The translations under genes and the position numbers were made by a program. 64,000 nucleotides of DNA from an uncultured Marinicella sp. Lineage in GTDB: Bacteria > Pseudomonadota > Gammaproteobacteria > Xanthomonadales > Marinicellaceae. The stretch spans positions 124,001 through 188,000 of the forward strand of contig CANNAM010000004.1 of NCBI GenBank assembly GCA_947502595.1, read 5' to 3'. Below the pieces are notes generated by a model. It saw only the letters and a list, made by a program, of their open reading frames with translations. It did not search any database and was not told the DNA's origin. This document shows, in pieces, positions 1-9,139 of the stretch (position 1 is its first letter; each line of letters begins with the position of its first letter).

Positions 1-1367
1 AGTCGATGTGCATCAATACCGTTGGCCAGCACCAATAATTCGGTGTTGTGGATGACTTTGTTGTGTACGTCATACAATTGCCAAACACCGTTTTGGTTTG
101 AGCTCAAGCGCTGTACATCAGCAGTGATCCATTGGTCGACATCGGCCAGCAGTCGTTGGCCCACTTTGTCCGTTTGGACGTAACCTGCTTGTGGGTAATG
201 TAATTGACAGTGATCAGCTGTTACCTCGAGTTGCAGTAATTGTTTCGGTAATTTGGCTTGTTCAATTAAAGCAGCCCAGCTGTGCTGTTGATCTGAACGA
301 ATTGCTTGCTGTACACCAATGGCTTTGAACTCTGTGGATTGGTAAAAGCGCACAGCCATTTCATATGCACGCAAATACAATAAGGCTTCAGGAGAATCTT
401 TCACAGTCAGCATCGGCATCACCATGGCCAGTTCATTGCCTGAGGCTTGTTGCATGGGGGTTGGATGCAAATCAATCAGGGTGGTTGTATAACCCAATTT
501 TTTCATCTGATGAGCCATGCAAAGGCCTGCGATACCAGCACCAAGGACAGTAACAGCGGGTTTTTCTGAAACCGTTTGCGGCCAAGGGTGCCAGGGTTGT
601 ATATTGAGTGGTTGATGGGTTTTATCGGTGATGAAACGTGCTTTGATCATTTCTCTTTTTTGCGCAAAACCCGCTGGTTTTTGAACTTCAAAACCTTGAG
701 CAGTCAGTGCCTTGTTTATCGCCGAAGCAGCGGTAAAGGTGGATAAAGTGGTGCCGGGCTTAGACAGTCTAGTGATTTCATCGAATAAATCAGCATGCCA
801 CATGTCTGGATTTTTTTTCGGTGCAAAGCCATCCAAAAACCAGGCATCAACCTTGGCTTCTAATTGGCTAAAGCTACGTGTTGCATCACCAAACCCTAAA
901 CTGAGTGAGACGTTATCTGGCAGTTGAAAATGATGAAATCCAGCTCGAAAACTGTCCTGAAAGCAATCCCATATTGTCAGCAGTTGCTGGCTGAATTGAG
1001 TCAGTTCAGGGAAACATTGGTGGGCCAAGCGCAGGCTGTTTTTATCCAGCGGAAATTTTTCTACACTGATGAAATGGAGGCGACCTGTTTGGCTGTTGCG
1101 TTGCTGCCACGCTTGTAAAACCGCCAAAAAATTCAAACCCGTACCAAAGCCTGTTTCGGCTATACAAAAAGTTTGTTCTGGATTCAGATGTTGCCACCGT
1201 TGGCTCAATTGGTTGGCTTGTAAAAACACATATTGGGATTCAGCCAAACCGCCTTGGTCATTGAAGTAAACATCATTGAAGCGTGGACAATGAGGTTGTT
1301 GGTTTTTAGGCGCTGTTGCAAAAGCTGGGGTGTAAGATAGGTTTAACGGGTCTTCAGTCTGGGTCAT
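1..1367 (-). CDS. mnmC: MnmC, bifunctional tRNA U34 modification enzyme (partial, C-terminus off the left edge)
   Basis: The ORF track missed this gene because its stop lies outside the window. Read on the minus strand from ATG at 1367, about 455 codons are open to the edge. The N-terminal half carries the SAM-binding motif GFGTGLNF (about residues 73-80) and the family motif FLDGFAPKKNPDMW. The second half opens with a Rossmann FAD motif, VTVLGAGIAGL. Both halves are typical of MnmC, which converts cmnm5(s2)U34 to mnm5(s2)U34 in the tRNA wobble position: the FAD domain oxidises and the methyltransferase domain methylates. The family is usually near 650 residues, so roughly a third is missing. 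The short plus-strand ORFs here are shadows. Confidence 0.93.
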   Translation of the reverse strand, partial: MTQTEDPLNLSYTPAFATAPKNQQPHCPRFNDVYFNDQGGLAESQYVFLQANQLSQRWQHLNPEQTFCIAETGFGTGLNFLAVLQAWQQRNSQTGRLHFISVEKFPLDKNSLRLAHQCFPELTQFSQQLLTIWDCFQDSFRAGFHHFQLPDNVSLSLGFGDATRSFSQLEAKVDAWFLDGFAPKKNPDMWHADLFDEITRLSKPGTTLSTFTAASAINKALTAQGFEVQKPAGFAQKREMIKARFITDKTHQPLNIQPWHPWPQTVSEKPAVTVLGAGIAGLCMAHQMKKLGYTTTLIDLHPTPMQQASGNELAMVMPMLTVKDSPEALLYLRAYEMAVRFYQSTEFKAIGVQQAIRSDQQHSWAALIEQAKLPKQLLQLEVTADHCQLHYPQAGYVQTDKVGQRLLADVDQWITADVQRLSSNQNGVWQLYDVHNKVIHNTELLVLANGIDAHR

Positions 1368-1497
1368 GACCAGATTATAAATGAAATCAATTAATTAGGT
1401 ATTGTCGCTGTGTCAAGAATGCCTGCTGCTGGATTTACAACAGCGGTCGCAGTCATTGAGCTTGCTGTAAAATCGTTTAAATCAACTGTTTAATTGG

Positions 1498-1683
1498 TTA
1501 TTTGGTGTTAGAGGCAATTTGCACCATGCCATAGTTGCATTCTACGCAGGTATAGTCTTTAGCAACAAATGGAGAGGTGTTGTTGCGGTAATTCAACACT
1601 TTAATATAGACCACATTGGAGTGACATGTAGAACATGCAAACTTAACAATGTTACTGGTATTGGTTTGGTCAGTCTTGCCCAT
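1498..1683 (-). CDS. Small zinc-ribbon-like hypothetical protein
   Basis: A 61-residue ORF with two CxxC pairs, CSTC near residue 17 and CVEC near residue 46, the spacing expected of a four-cysteine zinc ribbon. There is no signal peptide or membrane segment, so a cytoplasmic zinc-binding protein is likely. It lies 130 bp upstream of mnmC on the same strand, but the gap argues against tight coupling. No good Shine-Dalgarno sequence precedes the ATG. I do not recognise a named family. The intact pairs and the lack of a competing ORF make it a credible gene; its function is unknown. Confidence 0.6.
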   Translation of the reverse strand: MGKTDQTNTSNIVKFACSTCHSNVVYIKVLNYRNNTSPFVAKDYTCVECNYGMVQIASNTK

Positions 1684-1820
1684 TAAAATGTTTATTTTGG
1701 TTGCGATTAATTAAATTATGCTGGTTTAATATTGGCATGTTAAGCGTTTGTAGGTTTATTCGTATTTTTCACCTTTAATACGGCCTTTTTGCTGATTTGT
1801 TAAGCTAAAATACCCTGCAT

Positions 1821-4070
1821 ATGACAAAAATTGATCACAAAATCCAAATTCCGGATTACCGCATCATCAGAAAAATAGGTGAAGGTGGTATGAGTGTGGT
1901 GTATTTGGCTTTTCAGGAGTCATTAAAACGTGAGGTGGCGCTGAAGATCATGCGCCCGGTAGTTACTGATGAAGAAAATGTGGTGAAACGCTTTGAACAA
2001 GAAGCTGAAATCATTGCGAAGTTGTACCATCCAAATATTGTTAATATATATGAAGTGGGGCACATTGATGATGAAGTGTTGTTTTATTCAATGCCGTATT
2101 TACAACATGGTGACCTGACCACATTCGCTTACCAAAACGACGAAGAACTCAAAACCATGCTGGCTGGCATTTGTGATGGCTTGTCCTATGCACACACGCA
2201 AGGTGTGGTTCACCGCGACATCAAGCCCGAAAATATATTATTTGACCAATTCGGCAATGTGCAGATTGCAGATTTTGGTATCGCTTTGAGTACTGGGCGC
2301 AGAAGGTTCACCAAAGACAGCCGCATCATCGGCAGTGTTTATTACATGAGCCCTGAGCAAGCACAATCAAAGCATGTTGATGCGCGATCAGATGTTTATG
2401 GTTTGGGTGCCATCCTGTATGAAATACTGACCGGTGAACCGGTGTTTGATGAAGACAGCGATTTATCCGTGATGATGGCGCATTTGTCCAATCCGGTGCC
2501 AAGCTTGCCCGCTGAATTGGCACATTGGCAAACCGTGATAGACCGTTGTCTGGCAAAATCACCCAATCAGCGGTTTCAAAACATGACTGACTTAAAGCAA
2601 GCGGTTTTGGCGGTGGGGCAAAAGCCATCCAAGTTATGGCTACATGAACACTTTAAAACAGCTGCTTTCACCTTGGTTTTGCTCGGCGCCATGGGATTGG
2701 TGTGGTACCAAATATCTAATGTTACTGTATCAAACCAAGCAACAGTCAGTCCTTCAGAGCCTGCCAAAAGCAATATACAATCCAATGCCGCACCAGCGCC
2801 CCCTGAGCAGGAAGTGTTGGAAGTTGAAGATTCAAGTGTCCCAAATACGGTTAACACTTTAAGTGATTTGCAAGTTGAAAGTCTTTTGCAAAAAGCCAAA
2901 CGCAACATTGCCGATAAGCAATTAACCACCCCAGCCGACAACAATGCTTTGGATCAAATCTTAACTTTGTTACGAAACTTGCCTGACCATCAACCAGCAC
3001 TGCGATTGCTTTCAGAAGTAATGGCCGGTTACTATGATTTGCTGTACCAAGCGGTGCAAAACAATAACTTAACTGCCGCAAAGTCCTTTGCCGACTCGGT
3101 TTCAGAGGTCAGGCATCGCACGATATTAGTGAATGAGGCTTTGTTGATTCAGCTGGAACAAAACACAGATTTAGAGCGCAGTTTATTGATCGGAGCGGTG
3201 GTTGAAAAGGTCAAAGCTGCTAAGCAGTCTCTGAATCAGCAATTGGCACAGACGCACATTGATTTAATTGATCAGGTTATACCGGGGCAAAAGCTGATTG
3301 ACGAACTGTTAGATACAATCAGTACGATGCTTAAGCCAGGTCAAGTGCTAAGCGATAAGCTGGGGCTTAAAACGGTGGTAATCACCCCACAATACAAAAG
3401 CCAACAAGGTTTGCTCAATTATGGTTTTGCGGTGACGCAAAGTGAAATAACCTGGGCACAATTTGACCGCTTTGTGCAGGCCACCCAGCGCCCATTGAGT
3501 CGCTGTAAAAGTAAAATCAAAGCCAATATGATCTTCAGCCAACGTAATTACAATAAACCTGGGTTCAAAGTTGAAAAAGACATGCCAGTGGTGTGTGTTA
3601 CTTGGCAAGATGCCAATCAGTATGCCAGTTGGCTGAGTCAACAAACTGGATTGAAATACCGTTTGCCAACAGCCCGAGAATGGCAGCACACCATGAAACT
3701 CAGCAAACAGTCGCTGACTTGTGGTATGGCCAATTTAGCTGGCGCAGAGTTTCCAGAGCAAAGTGACATTAGTGACTTGTATGATTGTGATGATGGCAGT
3801 ACACATGTGGCGAGAGTTGATCGCTATGCAAAAAACAAGCTTGGCTTGCTGGGCATGTACGGCAATGTCAGTGAATGGCTGTCTGGCTGCGAAGAATTGG
3901 GTAAGTTCAAAGCCATATTTAATCCCGATGACATGTGTGACAACAACCCAATTATCGGTCGGTCGTGGTTATCCGGTCCAAGTGATACAGGTGATATACA
4001 ACAGGTAAATTATGGCAGCGCGTGGACGCACATTGGTTTCAGGTTGGTCAGGGATTTGAGAAAAGAATAA
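1821..4070 (+). CDS. Membrane Ser/Thr protein kinase with C-terminal formylglycine-enzyme-like (SUMF1/FGE) domain
   Basis: A Hanks-type kinase domain fills about residues 12-265. It has the glycine loop GEGGMSVV (20-27), the lysine in VALKIM (K42), the catalytic HRDIKPEN (131-138), DFG (151-153) and SPE in the activation segment. One hydrophobic segment (about 280-297) follows, so the rest should be periplasmic. A Pro/Gln/Leu-rich linker with helical character leads to an FGE-sulfatase-like domain at about 535-745, marked by RLPTAREW, GMYGNVSEW and GFRLVRD. In related fusions this domain is thought to bind ligands rather than make formylglycine, and I do not see the usual catalytic cysteine context. 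The likely role is transmembrane signalling by phosphorylation. Substrate and ligand are unknown. Confidence 0.9.
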   Translation: MTKIDHKIQIPDYRIIRKIGEGGMSVVYLAFQESLKREVALKIMRPVVTDEENVVKRFEQEAEIIAKLYHPNIVNIYEVGHIDDEVLFYSMPYLQHGDLTTFAYQNDEELKTMLAGICDGLSYAHTQGVVHRDIKPENILFDQFGNVQIADFGIALSTGRRRFTKDSRIIGSVYYMSPEQAQSKHVDARSDVYGLGAILYEILTGEPVFDEDSDLSVMMAHLSNPVPSLPAELAHWQTVIDRCLAKSPNQRFQNMTDLKQAVLAVGQKPSKLWLHEHFKTAAFTLVLLGAMGLVWYQISNVTVSNQATVSPSEPAKSNIQSNAAPAPPEQEVLEVEDSSVPNTVNTLSDLQVESLLQKAKRNIADKQLTTPADNNALDQILTLLRNLPDHQPALRLLSEVMAGYYDLLYQAVQNNNLTAAKSFADSVSEVRHRTILVNEALLIQLEQNTDLERSLLIGAVVEKVKAAKQSLNQQLAQTHIDLIDQVIPGQKLIDELLDTISTMLKPGQVLSDKLGLKTVVITPQYKSQQGLLNYGFAVTQSEITWAQFDRFVQATQRPLSRCKSKIKANMIFSQRNYNKPGFKVEKDMPVVCVTWQDANQYASWLSQQTGLKYRLPTAREWQHTMKLSKQSLTCGMANLAGAEFPEQSDISDLYDCDDGSTHVARVDRYAKNKLGLLGMYGNVSEWLSGCEELGKFKAIFNPDDMCDNNPIIGRSWLSGPSDTGDIQQVNYGSAWTHIGFRLVRDLRKE

Positions 4071-4097
4071 TTAAATTTTAGGAGTGACAATAAGAGC

Positions 4098-4745
4098 ATG
4101 AATACCACAGAGGACAAGCAAATCGAAGGTGCTTATTTCGATGCCACAGAAGCTCGGGTGATGGCTTGCTTGATGGAAAAGCAATTGACCACTCCAAACA
4201 ACTACCCTTTGAGTCTTAATTCACTGCTGTTGGCATGCAACCAAAAAACCAACCGTGTTCCGGTGATGCAATTAACTGAAGGTGAATTGGGACACACCGT
4301 CAACCAACTGGAAAAACGAAGTTTAGTTGGTGTCGATTATGGCGGTCGAGCCACACATGTGACCCATCGCGTGATCACGGTCTTTGACATCAGCCGCAAA
4401 CAACAAGCTGTGTTGGCGGTGCTAATGGTTCGTGAACCCTTGACCTTGAATGACATCAAAACCAAAACTGCCAGGATGGAAGATTTCAGTGGTGTTGATG
4501 AAGTGTTGTCTGTGGTTGAGTCATTGATTGACCGGGCAGAGCCGTTGTTGGTTCGCATACCCAAAGGGCCAGGTAGCCGAGAAGACCGTTACACTCATTT
4601 GTTGTGTGGAGCTGTTGATTTAAATTCTGTGGCGGCTCAAATCAAAGAGCCGAGTCAAAGCAAAGCATCGCAGCTGGATGAGTTGACCAGAAGGATTGAG
4701 TTGCTAGAAGCACAAATGCAACAATTGATGGCTGCCAAAGATTGA
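4098..4745 (+). CDS. yceH: YceH family protein (UPF0502, DUF480)
   Basis: The 215-residue product matches the YceH family in its N-terminal pattern, including ARVMACLMEKQLTTP and the following PLSLNSLL stretch, and it has the usual length. The family folds as two winged-helix domains and has no established biochemical function. The C-terminal 25 residues form a short coiled coil (ELTRRIELLEAQMQQLM). AGGAGT lies 13 nt before the ATG, a rather long spacing. It follows the kinase gene by 27 bp and may share its transcript. A hairpin terminator lies between it and the convergent htpG. Confidence 0.88.
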   Translation: MNTTEDKQIEGAYFDATEARVMACLMEKQLTTPNNYPLSLNSLLLACNQKTNRVPVMQLTEGELGHTVNQLEKRSLVGVDYGGRATHVTHRVITVFDISRKQQAVLAVLMVREPLTLNDIKTKTARMEDFSGVDEVLSVVESLIDRAEPLLVRIPKGPGSREDRYTHLLCGAVDLNSVAAQIKEPSQSKASQLDELTRRIELLEAQMQQLMAAKD

Positions 4746-4769
4746 AATAAATGGTTGCTCCAGAATGTG

Positions 4770-4794
4770 ACAAGGCGCACAGTGTGCGCCTTGT
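4770..4794. terminator. Perfect hairpin between convergent yceH and htpG
   Basis: An 11-bp perfect GC-rich stem (ACAAGGCGCAC and its complement) closes a 3-nt loop, AGT. It lies 25 bp after the yceH stop and 21 bp after the htpG stop on the other strand. There is no long T-run on the plus side, so it may act as a bidirectional or weak intrinsic terminator. Confidence 0.7.
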
Positions 4795-4815
4795 AAACAG
4801 GTGAATCTGCTGTTT

Positions 4816-6708
4816 TTACTTTAAAATATCAAGCATCAGCTGATTCATTTTTTGCACATAATTGGCTGGGTTTTTCAATTGACCGCCTTCTGCCAACAGG
4901 GCTTGTTCAAACAACAGTTCTGACCACTGTTTGAATTGCTCTTCATTGTCTACATGCTCAATGTGTTGCACCAGTGGATGCTCCAAGTTGATTTCCAAAG
5001 CGGGTAATTGACCTGGCATGGCTTGACCGGCTTGCTCCATCAATTTTTGCATGTGGATGGCCATGGCGTGCTCATCCATGACCAAACAACTGGCGGAGTT
5101 CACTAAGCGTGTTGAAGCTGTGACTTCACTGACATGGTCTTTCAACTGTTTTTGGATTTTTTCCAAGAATGATTTATCGGCGGCAGAAGGTTCCGCCGCT
5201 TTATCCTCATCTTGGCCCAAATCTAATTTGCCTTTGGCCACTGACTGGAATTTTTTACCATCATATTCTTGCACATGGCCCATCATCCACTCATCAATGC
5301 GGCTGTGCATCAATAACACTTCAACACCTTCTTTCTTGAATAATTCTAAGTGCGGTGAGTTCTTAACCGCTTCATACGATTCACCAGTGATGTAGTAAAT
5401 TTTATCTTGAGCTTCTTTCATGCGACCGATGTAGTCATCTAAAGACACATTTTCAGTGGCATCTTGGTTGTCAGTTGAAGCAAATCGCAATAATTTTAAT
5501 ACCGCATCGCGGTTGGCATAATCTTCAACCACCCCTTCTTTGAGGGTGTCGCCAAATTCTTTCCAGAAAGTGGCATAGACTTCAGTGTCCAAAGATTTTT
5601 TCTTTAATAAGCCCAGTACCCGTTTAACCAAGCCTGACTTGATTTTTTGTAACAATGGGTTGTCTTGTAATAATTCACGCGACACATTCAAAGGCAAATC
5701 ATTGGAGTCAACCACACCTTTGACAAAGCGCAGGTAGTTAGGCATCAACTCTTTGGCAGCATCCATAATGAATACCCGTTTGATGAACAGTTTCAAACCT
5801 TCACGTTCATCTTGGCTTTGGAACATATTGAACGGTGATTTACTTGGCACATACAATAAGTTGCTGTAACTTTGGGTGCCTTCAATGTGGTTATGTGTCC
5901 AGAATGCCGCATCATTGAAATCATTGGAGATTTGCTTATAAAATGCTTGGTAGTCTTCATCTTTCACTTCAGAAGGTGCTTTCTTCCACAGTGCAGTGGC
6001 GTCATTGACTACTTCATATTCTGGTGTCTTGGCTGGAATTTCATTGCCGTCGTCGTCTTTTTCAGGGTGGGTGATTTCCAGCATTTTGATCGGGAAAGCC
6101 ACATGCTCTGAATATTTTTTGATTAAATTGCGTAACCTGAAATTATCCGCAAATTCGGCTTCTTCTTCACGCAAGTGCAAAATGATTTCAGTGCCATGGG
6201 TGTCTTTCTTAATTGATTCCAGTGTATAGGCACTCTTGCCATCTGATTTCCATGCCACCGCACTTTCAGGTTTTTCTCCGGCTTTCAAAGTCCTGATTTC
6301 AACTTCGTCAGCTACAATGAAAGAAGCATAAAAGCCCACTCCGAATTGACCAATTAAGTTGGCGTCATCGCGGTCTTTTTTGGCAATCGATTCGAGGTAT
6401 TTTTTGGTGCCTGAATTGGCGATGGTGCCAATGTTGTTGATCACTTCTTCACGGGTCATACCGATGCCGTTGTCAGTGATGGTTACGGTTTTGGCTGTTG
6501 CATCGAAATCCACTTTGATGGATAAATCGGCAGCGCTTATTTTTTTGTTTTTAATTGCTTCAAAGCGCAACTTATCGCAGGCATCAGAAGCGTTTGAGAT
6601 AAGCTCTCTTAAAAAGATTTCTTTGTTCGAGTACAGCGAATGAATGACCAAGTCCAAAACTTGGTTCACTTCCGCTTGAAATTCAAATTTTTCAGCAGTA
6701 TTTGTCAT
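4816..6708 (-). CDS. htpG: HtpG, Hsp90 family molecular chaperone
   Basis: A 630-residue protein, close to the E. coli length of 624. The N-terminal GHKL ATPase domain shows ELISNASDA, DNGIGM and GQFGVGFYASF. The middle domain has LPLNVSRELLQ, with the arginine that contacts ATP. The C-terminal dimerisation domain is complete. HtpG is a cytosolic ATP-dependent dimeric chaperone acting late in folding and during heat stress. The gene is monocistronic between a hairpin and a divergent promoter region, and a sigma-32-type promoter lies upstream. No clear Shine-Dalgarno precedes the ATG. Confidence 0.98.
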   Translation of the reverse strand: MTNTAEKFEFQAEVNQVLDLVIHSLYSNKEIFLRELISNASDACDKLRFEAIKNKKISAADLSIKVDFDATAKTVTITDNGIGMTREEVINNIGTIANSGTKKYLESIAKKDRDDANLIGQFGVGFYASFIVADEVEIRTLKAGEKPESAVAWKSDGKSAYTLESIKKDTHGTEIILHLREEEAEFADNFRLRNLIKKYSEHVAFPIKMLEITHPEKDDDGNEIPAKTPEYEVVNDATALWKKAPSEVKDEDYQAFYKQISNDFNDAAFWTHNHIEGTQSYSNLLYVPSKSPFNMFQSQDEREGLKLFIKRVFIMDAAKELMPNYLRFVKGVVDSNDLPLNVSRELLQDNPLLQKIKSGLVKRVLGLLKKKSLDTEVYATFWKEFGDTLKEGVVEDYANRDAVLKLLRFASTDNQDATENVSLDDYIGRMKEAQDKIYYITGESYEAVKNSPHLELFKKEGVEVLLMHSRIDEWMMGHVQEYDGKKFQSVAKGKLDLGQDEDKAAEPSAADKSFLEKIQKQLKDHVSEVTASTRLVNSASCLVMDEHAMAIHMQKLMEQAGQAMPGQLPALEINLEHPLVQHIEHVDNEEQFKQWSELLFEQALLAEGGQLKNPANYVQKMNQLMLDILK

Positions 6709-6741
6709 GTTTTTTTGTCAATATGTATTGAGATGTCAGCA

Positions 6742-6769
6742 AAATAGGGATGTAGTTGTATATTTCAAG
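6742..6769 (-). promoter_or_regulatory. Sigma-32 (heat-shock) promoter of htpG
   Basis: On the minus strand the sequence reads CTTGAAA (6769-6763), 13 nt, then CCCTATTT (6749-6742). The sigma-32 consensus is CTTGAAA, 11-16 nt, CCCCATnT, so the -35 element is exact and the -10 differs at one base. It lies 34 bp before the htpG start, as expected for the E. coli regulon. Confidence 0.75.
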
Positions 6770-6823
6770 TACTTAGGGTGGCTAGTCAGTTAAAATAGTG
6801 CAATTATTTTTCAGAGAGCTTGA

Positions 6824-7744
6824 ATGAGTATCAATTGGTTTCCCGGCCATATGCACAAAGCACAAAAAGAAATTCGACAACTATTGCCGGAGGTTGATTT
6901 GGTGATTGAGGTGTTGGATGCACGTTTGCCGTACAGCTCACAAAATCCTTTGTTACAAAATTTAAGGGGACAAACACCGTGTATCAAATTACTCAATAAG
7001 TCCGATTTGGCTGACCCTGAGTTAAACCAAGTTTGGATCGATGAGTTGCAAACCGATGCAACCGTCAAAGCGTATGCGGTGAACACCAGTGACAGTGGCT
7101 TAATCAAGCAAATCCCTCAGTGGTGTCTGGATTGGTTTCCGGAGCGTGAAGTGAACAAGAAACCCATCCAGGTGATGATTATGGGTATACCCAATGTGGG
7201 TAAATCTACCTTGATAAATATCATGGCGGAGCGCACCATTGCCAAAACCGGAAATGAGGCAGCTGTAACCAAGAGGCAACAAAGAATAAAATTACCCGGT
7301 AATGTGATTTTACATGACACGCCTGGGGTGTTGTGGCCTAAATTTGAAAATCAAAACAGCGCATTCAGATTGGCAGTGACCGGTGGCATCAAAGACAATA
7401 TAGTTGAAGCAGAAGACAAAGCTGATTATTTGGCTGAGTATGTAATGGCTGCATACAAAAATGAGATCGCTGAGCGTTACAACATAGTAGTTATGCCAAC
7501 AGAACCTTATGATTTATTGCTGGAAATTGGACAACAACGTGGAGCACTTAAAGCAGGAGGGCGAGTTGATTTGACCCGCATTTCAAGCTTGTTCTTGAAT
7601 GAATTCAGAACTGGTGTGATGGGTCGAATTACTTTAGAAACACCTGAGATGATGAAATCAGAACTCATAGAAGTTGAAAAGTTGAGGGCGGCAAAAGCGG
7701 CGAAAGTAGCAGCCAGAAAAGCCCGGCCAAAAGGCAGTAGATGA
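6824..7744 (+). CDS. rbgA: RbgA/YlqF family ribosome biogenesis GTPase
   Basis: The start has the family signature WFPGHMHKA. The GTPase motifs are circularly permuted: G4 NKSD (58-61) comes before G1 GIPNVGKS (121-128) and G3 DTPG (165-168). That order defines the YlqF/RbgA group, whose Bacillus member acts late in 50S subunit assembly. The 306-residue length fits, and a basic Lys/Arg/Ala-rich C-terminal tail suggests RNA contact. AGAGAG precedes the ATG. The stop overlaps the rluA start by four bases (ATGA), so the two RNA-related genes are translationally coupled. Confidence 0.93.
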   Translation: MSINWFPGHMHKAQKEIRQLLPEVDLVIEVLDARLPYSSQNPLLQNLRGQTPCIKLLNKSDLADPELNQVWIDELQTDATVKAYAVNTSDSGLIKQIPQWCLDWFPEREVNKKPIQVMIMGIPNVGKSTLINIMAERTIAKTGNEAAVTKRQQRIKLPGNVILHDTPGVLWPKFENQNSAFRLAVTGGIKDNIVEAEDKADYLAEYVMAAYKNEIAERYNIVVMPTEPYDLLLEIGQQRGALKAGGRVDLTRISSLFLNEFRTGVMGRITLETPEMMKSELIEVEKLRAAKAAKVAARKARPKGSR

Positions 7745-8388
7745 TTTACCAGCCACCGATGGAACCCTATTTGGATGTGGTTTATCAGGATGAAGATGTG
7801 TTGGTGCTGAATAAACCGTCTGGTTTATTGTCAGTACCAGGGCGTCAAAGCATCCACAAAGATTCACTACAAAGCCGTGCTCAACAGCAATTTCCCACAG
7901 CCACTACTGTACACCGATTGGATATGGAAACCTCCGGTCTGATGGTGATGGCGTTGAATAAGGCCAGCCATGTGCATTTAAGTCGGCAGTTTGAGCAACG
8001 TAAAATAAAAAAACGCTATCTGGCCCGAGTCTATGGGCAATTGAAAAAATCATCGGGTGCGGTTGATGTGCCATTGATTTGTGATTGGCCCAATCGACCC
8101 AGGCAAAAGGTTGATTTTCAGGCAGGTAAACCTGCGTTGACCCATTGGCAGGTGCTGAACCAAGAAGCTGAGACCACATTGGTTGAATTGCAGCCGGTTA
8201 CGGGGCGCTCACACCAATTGCGGGTACACATGCAATCAATAGGTCACCCAATAGTTGGCGATCCTTTGTATGCCACCGGCGCTGCGCTGACTTGGTCAGA
8301 CCGCTTGCAATTACACAGCAACGAGCTGCAATTCAATCACCCCACTGCTGACACACAGATGAAGTATGCAGTACCAGCAAATTTTTGA
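7741..8388 (+). CDS. rluA: RluA, 23S rRNA/tRNA pseudouridine synthase
   Basis: The 215-residue protein resembles E. coli RluA (219 residues) along its whole length, with LNKPSGLLSVPGR near the N-terminus, the catalytic HRLDMETSG (Asp61), LICDWPNRP and the RNA-binding GRSHQLRVHM. RluA converts uridine to pseudouridine at 23S rRNA position 746 and tRNA position 32. There is no S4 domain, as expected for RluA rather than RluC or RluD. The start codon overlaps the rbgA stop. Confidence 0.95.
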   Translation: MIYQPPMEPYLDVVYQDEDVLVLNKPSGLLSVPGRQSIHKDSLQSRAQQQFPTATTVHRLDMETSGLMVMALNKASHVHLSRQFEQRKIKKRYLARVYGQLKKSSGAVDVPLICDWPNRPRQKVDFQAGKPALTHWQVLNQEAETTLVELQPVTGRSHQLRVHMQSIGHPIVGDPLYATGAALTWSDRLQLHSNELQFNHPTADTQMKYAVPANF

Positions 8389-8532
8389 ATCAGCAGTTTT
8401 GCTGTGCTCCATTCAATACAGCTCAAAAAATAACTTGTATTTTCAATGCAATTGGATGGGTTTTGTCTGATCCAATTGGCTGATTAAACCATTGGCAAAT
8501 GATCTATTTGCTTAATTATTTTGCAACAAAAA

Positions 8533-8564
8533 TTGACAAAAGATTCATCTGGAATCAGTATACT
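8533..8564 (+). promoter_or_regulatory. Possible sigma-70 promoter of the FMN reductase/OYE pair
   Basis: A perfect TTGACA (8533-8538) precedes TATACT (8559-8564) in an AT-rich 205-bp gap. The 20-nt spacer is longer than the optimum of 17, so the pairing is uncertain. The -10 box would place transcription start about 25 nt before the start codon. Confidence 0.35.
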
Positions 8565-8593
8565 GTACTATTTTTATAACTCAGGAGAAAGGT

Positions 8594-9139
8594 ATGAAAA
8601 TAGCCGGTATTTCAGGCAGTCTCAGAAAACAATCAACCCATCGTGGTATTTTGCGAGCAGTACAACAACACCTAGAAACCATGGGTATTGAATACATTGA
8701 TGTTGAGATTGGTGACTTTCCTTTGTACAACCAAGATGTCAACAGCCAAGGGATTCCTGCTGCCGTTCAACAGGCTCATGACAAGCTGCAATCAGCCGAT
8801 GCCATTGTGTTGGCCTCACCTGAATACAATTATTCGGTGAGTGGGGTTTTGAAAAACGCCATAGATTGGTTGTCGCGGGTAGAAAACCAAGCGTTCAATG
8901 GCAAAGCAGTTGCTATCATGGGTGCCAGCCCTGGGATGGGTACAGCACGCAGTCAATACCACTTGCGCCAAATACTGGTTTTTGTCAATGCTTACGTGGT
9001 CAACAAGCCGGAAATCATGATTGCCCAAGCAGCCGACAGATTCGACGAACAGGGTAACCTCACAGATAAAACCACGTTAGAGTTTGTGGGTAAATCATTA
9101 CAGGCATTGGTGGCGCTTTCCAAACAGTTAAAGCAATGA
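8594..9139 (+). CDS. NADPH-dependent FMN reductase family protein (ChrR/YieF-like)
   Basis: A flavodoxin-like fold of 181 residues. GSLRKQSTHRG (8-18) is the FMN phosphate-binding loop and PEYNYSVSGVLKNAIDW is the conserved second flavin-contact motif. Homologues are soluble NAD(P)H:quinone, chromate or azo-dye reductases. The physiological substrate cannot be told from sequence. GGAGAAAGGT precedes the ATG. The stop overlaps the downstream OYE start (ATGA), so the two flavoenzymes should be made together, perhaps in electrophile or quinone detoxification. Confidence 0.88.
   Translation: MKIAGISGSLRKQSTHRGILRAVQQHLETMGIEYIDVEIGDFPLYNQDVNSQGIPAAVQQAHDKLQSADAIVLASPEYNYSVSGVLKNAIDWLSRVENQAFNGKAVAIMGASPGMGTARSQYHLRQILVFVNAYVVNKPEIMIAQAADRFDEQGNLTDKTTLEFVGKSLQALVALSKQLKQ

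Noticed and set aside
365-1269. Four plus-strand ORFs of 60-71 residues
   Set aside because: They lie antisense to the open mnmC frame, which has clear SAM and FAD motifs over the same bases.
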